A stretch of 9,300 nucleotides of DNA from JANQLU01 sp964434955 (GTDB taxonomy: Bacteria > Planctomycetota > Planctomycetia > Pirellulales > Pirellulaceae), in NCBI GenBank assembly GCA_964434955.1, contig CAYSXI010000203.1, positions 1 to 9,300 of the forward strand. Direction: 5' to 3'. A program made the translations under genes and the position numbers. The notes beneath the pieces are model-generated. The model made no database searches and was not told the DNA's origin. It was given only the letters and a program-made list of their open reading frames with translations. Of the stretch, positions 5,887-9,300 are shown one piece after another (the first letter of the stretch is position 1; every line of letters starts with the position of its first letter).

Positions 5887-8800
5887 CTACTCGGGCACCA
5901 ACCTTGTGCCGCAAACGTAGTCCTGGATTCCTCTCTCTGGCGACGCGATCGAGAAAAGTCCTGCTGCTAGCCCCAACGCCATGGCGAAAATGCCTGCCAA
6001 CAAAACCGCCACAACTTGCAGCGGGTACTTTTCCAAATCGGGGTGAATTTCGGAATTCGCTTTTCGTCGTGGAATCACGTCGCCGGCAAGTGCTGGATTC
6101 ACTAGATCGTTGTCTACCAAAAGTTGATCTGATTTTTCATTCGCCTGCCTGGCTTGGTTGGCAGCATCCGATTGGGACTTGTCGGATTCCAATCGCTTTG
6201 CCTTGCTTTCTTTTCGCCCTTGATCATTAACCGATTCGCTCTCTAGCTCATTCGATTCGTCGCCCTGTTCCTGTCCACCGATTGCGGTGTCCGGCGACCT
6301 CTGCGGCAACGCAATTTTTCTTTGTCTTTCGATTTGGTCAAATCCAAGTGACGCGCCGAATACGAAGCTGACAACGACAACCGTGAATGGAAACCAAGAC
6401 AGCAAATTGCGTAGCCCGCAGCGGAATCGGCTGGCGATCTGGCCGCTCGAATCCTGGATATCGATTTTCATAAATCGAAGCACGGGACTGCTTCGCATTC
6501 CGAAGCCGACGCCAAAAAAGGCAATGGAAAACCAGGCGATCAATATGGCCGGTTTCCAGATCGGCGCATAACCAAAAAGTGTGACCCAGAGCCACGTTGC
6601 AACCAACATGATTCCAATCAGGGTCGTCCCTTCCGCTCCGAGTGTTACCGCGAACACGCCGAGACGACTATCCCAATTCAGCCGTGGAAGACGCTTGTTT
6701 GCGGCTTCGAGTCGTTCGGCAAACCGGTCAACCGTTTCTTTCGACTTACCCTGTTGTCGAAATGAATTCAGAAGGCGGCGAACCGATGTCGGAACGACTT
6801 GCTTGGAAAGCACCAAATGAAATGCCTGGTCGATCATCTGGCAAGCTTGGCTTGTCTTTGACTTTCCAACGTCCTGACTCTCCGAATCGTCGGGACCGGA
6901 ATCTCGGGGAAAACCTTCCGGCGAAGTGGGAAATGGCAATTCAACCAGTCTTCCGTGTCCGTCGCGATCAATAAAAAACTGATCGATGGTTACCGATGGC
7001 GGAAGCGATTCTTCCTGCAGGGATGTTTCGATTTCGACCACCAGGTCATGGAGCGCGTGGCGGGTGTTTTCCCAGGTAAAGGCTTTTGCATCCTGGGCGG
7101 CAACCGTGAATGGTACGCCATTAACGTACTCAAATGCGTCCCAGCGTCCGGTTTCGTTGACGCCGCCCTGAATCCAGCGCGCCCGACTGGGGCGGTTGAT
7201 GTTGCACCGCAGTTCGTTGTGATCGTCCGCGGATTCCAACTGGTAAATCATGACCCGCCGGTCCAAGGCCGGGTCCATACCTCGGTAAACGCAGCGGTCG
7301 GCTCCTTTCGCCAGTACCCCGTCGACCACGAAAGGGCCGATTTGCTTCCGTTTTTGGTCGGTCAGTGGAATCGGATTCAATCCAGAAAGCGCCTGGATTT
7401 GTTTGCGGGTTTCGTCGACCGTGCGCGTGACCCGCGTTCCACTCAAAAAGCCATGAATTCCGCGAAGCCCGTTTGCGTTCCGCATGGTCAGGAGACACAT
7501 CAAGACCGGAAGCAACTCGGCACTTCTGGCGATGAAAAAAGCGTAAATCAGAAATGAGATTTTGAAGTCCTGGTTGACCTCACCACCGAATTGCCAGCGG
7601 AAAATGGCGGCAATCATCGGAATCGCAAAGGCGCCCGGGATGATCAAAGCGCGCAAAAGCCCGCGCCATATCCCGGGTGTGTCACCGTCAAGATTTTCGA
7701 CACGGAGTCCAAGAATTTTCTTGCCAATTGATCCGCCGAATAAACCCTCGCTCACGGCAAAGTAAGCGAAAATCGAAAGCCAGGAAACAAGCGTCATGCA
7801 AATTTGAATAAAGGCAAAGTTGACGCCCTGTTCTTCGCCGGAAGCGATCTGCCCTGCCGTACCCGTTCCCAGGAATACGACAAATCCGATCAACTGAACC
7901 ACGATGCCGACAATCAAGTAGTCGATCATGTAAGCTGCCGAACGGCGACCAATCTGGGTCAGCGACGTTCCCCGAGTCGAGAAGGGCAACAGGGCTTCGC
8001 GCAATTCCGATAGGTCTTCGTAACGATCTTCTGGATCTTTTCGTAAGGTCCGCTCAATGACCTTTTCCAGGTCTCGCGGGACCGAAGGGACCAACGACTT
8101 CAAGCCTTCGGGTTGATCCGAAATGATTTGGGCCGTCACGCTCATCGCGTCACCGACAAAGGGTGCTCGATTGGCAATCAAGCAAAACAGCGTTGCTCCG
8201 ACCGCGTAAATATCCGTTCGTTGATCAACATGATCTCCACGAATCTGCTCTGGCGCTGCGAACGATGGGGTCCCCATAAAGGTTCCGGTGCGTGTCAACT
8301 GGACGTCCGTAACGAGGCTTTTTGACAGGCCAAAATCACCAACTTTGATTCGTCCGTCGCTATGCACAAAGCAATTGGAAGGCTTCACATCCCGGTGAAT
8401 CACATTGAGGCGATGGGCGGCGGCCAGGCCATCGATCACATCCAGGATATGATCGACTGCACGCATGTAAGGGATCCCTTTCTCTGAATCCAAGACATCC
8501 TGCAATGTTTTGCCCGGCATTAATTCCATGGCAATGTAGGGGCGTCCGTCCTGCTGCCCCGCTTCGTAAACGAACGTCGTTCGCGGGTGGGAGATTTGAG
8601 CTGCCAGGCGAGCTTCACGGACGAATCGATCGACATTTTCTTCGTCGCCGGTCAAGCCGGCCGACAGTAGCTTCAATGCGACCTTGCGACCTGTCTCGAT
8701 TTCAGATGCTTCGTAAACGATTCCCATTCCACCGCTGCCAATCTGCCGCTCAAGTCGATAGCGACCGACGACTTTCCCGTTTGAAAGCGAGGCCTGGGGA

Positions 8801-9093
8801 ACGGCGTCAATGGCTTTCCGAGTCGGAGCCACGGTCGCCATTTCTTCGGATTGGACACCTGAGGAACCCGCCGGGGAATCCGGTACTTCGGCGACGGAAT
8901 CTTCGAAGGTTTCGGGCGAGTGCTCGCTCTCCCTTGTGTCCGGAGCCGAAGCGAAAGCATCATCACGATCCGAGCCAGAGCCGGTCGATGTTTCAACCGG
9001 CACCTTTACGGTACATCCGCACTGTTCGCAAAATCGTGGCGGCTTTTCTCCAACCCGAATCAGATGGTCACAGCTCGGACATTGAAATTCCAA
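5887..9093 (-). CDS. Zinc-ribbon Ser/Thr protein kinase with RDD domain, plus pseudokinase and second RDD-like domain
   Basis: This 1068-residue membrane kinase should phosphorylate proteins on Ser/Thr at the inner membrane; its targets are unknown. The start is TTG (9091-9093), with GGAAAG upstream; it opens directly onto a zinc ribbon (C5-x2-C8 and C22-x2-C25), and the next in-frame Met is residue 85, beyond that ribbon. Residues 36-100 are an acidic linker. The PknB-type kinase domain (about 111-371) is intact: G119-S-G-G-M-G124, V-A-L-K141, E160, H233-R-D-V-K-P-S-N240, D253-F-G, A280-P-E. An RDD domain (about 383-556) has four membrane helices near 390, 430, 480 and 515 and ends in R-G-I-H-G-F-L-S-G-T-R. 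Residues 584-790 form a kinase fold lacking all catalytic residues. Residues about 810-1066 form a degenerate RDD with four helices, ending in R-G-I-Q-D-Y-V-C-G-T-R. A charged insert (about 921-1022) separates its last two helices. Confidence 0.93.
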   Translation of the reverse strand: MEFQCPSCDHLIRVGEKPPRFCEQCGCTVKVPVETSTGSGSDRDDAFASAPDTRESEHSPETFEDSVAEVPDSPAGSSGVQSEEMATVAPTRKAIDAVPQASLSNGKVVGRYRLERQIGSGGMGIVYEASEIETGRKVALKLLSAGLTGDEENVDRFVREARLAAQISHPRTTFVYEAGQQDGRPYIAMELMPGKTLQDVLDSEKGIPYMRAVDHILDVIDGLAAAHRLNVIHRDVKPSNCFVHSDGRIKVGDFGLSKSLVTDVQLTRTGTFMGTPSFAAPEQIRGDHVDQRTDIYAVGATLFCLIANRAPFVGDAMSVTAQIISDQPEGLKSLVPSVPRDLEKVIERTLRKDPEDRYEDLSELREALLPFSTRGTSLTQIGRRSAAYMIDYLIVGIVVQLIGFVVFLGTGTAGQIASGEEQGVNFAFIQICMTLVSWLSIFAYFAVSEGLFGGSIGKKILGLRVENLDGDTPGIWRGLLRALIIPGAFAIPMIAAIFRWQFGGEVNQDFKISFLIYAFFIARSAELLPVLMCLLTMRNANGLRGIHGFLSGTRVTRTVDETRKQIQALSGLNPIPLTDQKRKQIGPFVVDGVLAKGADRCVYRGMDPALDRRVMIYQLESADDHNELRCNINRPSRARWIQGGVNETGRWDAFEYVNGVPFTVAAQDAKAFTWENTRHALHDLVVEIETSLQEESLPPSVTIDQFFIDRDGHGRLVELPFPTSPEGFPRDSGPDDSESQDVGKSKTSQACQMIDQAFHLVLSKQVVPTSVRRLLNSFRQQGKSKETVDRFAERLEAANKRLPRLNWDSRLGVFAVTLGAEGTTLIGIMLVATWLWVTLFGYAPIWKPAILIAWFSIAFFGVGFGMRSSPVLRFMKIDIQDSSGQIASRFRCGLRNLLSWFPFTVVVVSFVFGASLGFDQIERQRKIALPQRSPDTAIGGQEQGDESNELESESVNDQGRKESKAKRLESDKSQSDAANQARQANEKSDQLLVDNDLVNPALAGDVIPRRKANSEIHPDLEKYPLQVVAVLLAGIFAMALGLAAGLFSIASPERGIQDYVCGTRLVPE

Positions 9094-9189
9094 AGTTAAG
9101 CTTTCCGGGTTGCAGCGAAGTTTTCGACGTCGGTGGAGAAAACAGGGTTTGTTGGGGTTCTCAAGGTGGCAATCACCTGAAGTCTTGTT

Positions 9190-9219
9190 ATTCTAATTTG
9201 GCAGGGGCCAAATCGACAA
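9190..9219 (-). promoter_or_regulatory. Candidate kinase promoter with a dyad operator in its spacer
   Basis: On the minus strand, TTGTCG (9214-9219) and TAGAAT (9190-9195) match the sigma70 -35 and -10 consensus at 4/6 and 5/6. The 18-nt spacer between them is exactly ATTTGGC-CCCT-GCCAAAT (9196-9213), a perfect 7-bp inverted repeat. A dimeric regulator bound there would block the promoter. Transcription would start near 9183, leaving a leader of about 90 nt. It could equally serve the divergent gene at 9287. Read by eye; no start site is known. Confidence 0.45.
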
Positions 9220-9286
9220 TCGCGGCATCCAAACGCCCGAAAGTCGGCCTGTCGGAGCATTTGCCGAAGTTTTCAAGGATAACTTG

Positions 9287-9300
9287 ATGGTTCGGCGCCT
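9287..9300 (+). CDS. Possible start of a divergent gene (only the first codons in window)
   Basis: An ATG at 9287 is preceded by AAGGA with about 7 nt spacing, a good ribosome binding site, and the frame reads Met-Val-Arg-Arg up to the edge. This is the only sign of a plus-strand gene in the window. It would make 9094-9286 a divergent promoter region shared with the kinase gene. Too short to identify. Confidence 0.35.

Noticed and set aside
8505..9287. Long plus-strand open frame (260 codons) opposite the kinase gene
   Set aside because: It lies antisense to the zinc ribbon and kinase motifs, which are unmistakable on the minus strand; its translation is Arg/Pro-rich with no motif.

Overview
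The window looks like chromosomal DNA of a planctomycete, probably a Pirellula/Rhodopirellula-type member of the Planctomycetia. Three family-level markers support this: a DUF1559 pilin-like protein with the H-x9-DG C-terminal motif, a CxxCH heme domain of the planctomycete cytochrome c type inside a secreted low-complexity protein, and a large Ser/Thr kinase fused to RDD membrane domains. The assignment rests on recognising these families by eye; no search was run.

All five substantial genes lie on the minus strand. Read in the direction of transcription (right to left), the order is: a 1068-residue zinc-ribbon/kinase/RDD/pseudokinase/RDD-like protein (9093-5887, TTG start); a DUF1559 protein (5682-4636) with a clear intrinsic terminator behind it (4584-4611); pheA, the chorismate mutase/prephenate dehydratase with ACT domain (4432-3293); a small exported basic protein of unknown function (3032-2532); and a Gly/Asn-rich lipoprotein with one heme-binding domain (2073 to beyond position 1, so its C-terminus is missing). 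At the right edge a plus-strand gene seems to begin divergently at 9287.

Neighbouring genes are separated by about 200-460 bp, and one has its own terminator, so they look like mostly independent transcription units. Nothing ties them into one pathway: pheA is housekeeping, the kinase is signalling, and the other three are envelope or exported proteins. I see no mobile elements, CRISPR arrays, tRNA or rRNA.

The most noteworthy object is the kinase. Its second half repeats the layout of its first half (kinase fold, RDD-like membrane domain, closing RG-I-x5-GTR motif), but every catalytic kinase motif is lost and about 100 charged residues are inserted between two membrane helices. Its likely promoter has a perfect inverted repeat filling exactly the -35/-10 spacer. 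Second is the heme lipoprotein, in which one cytochrome domain is flanked on both sides by arrays of a Gly-rich LRQP repeat.
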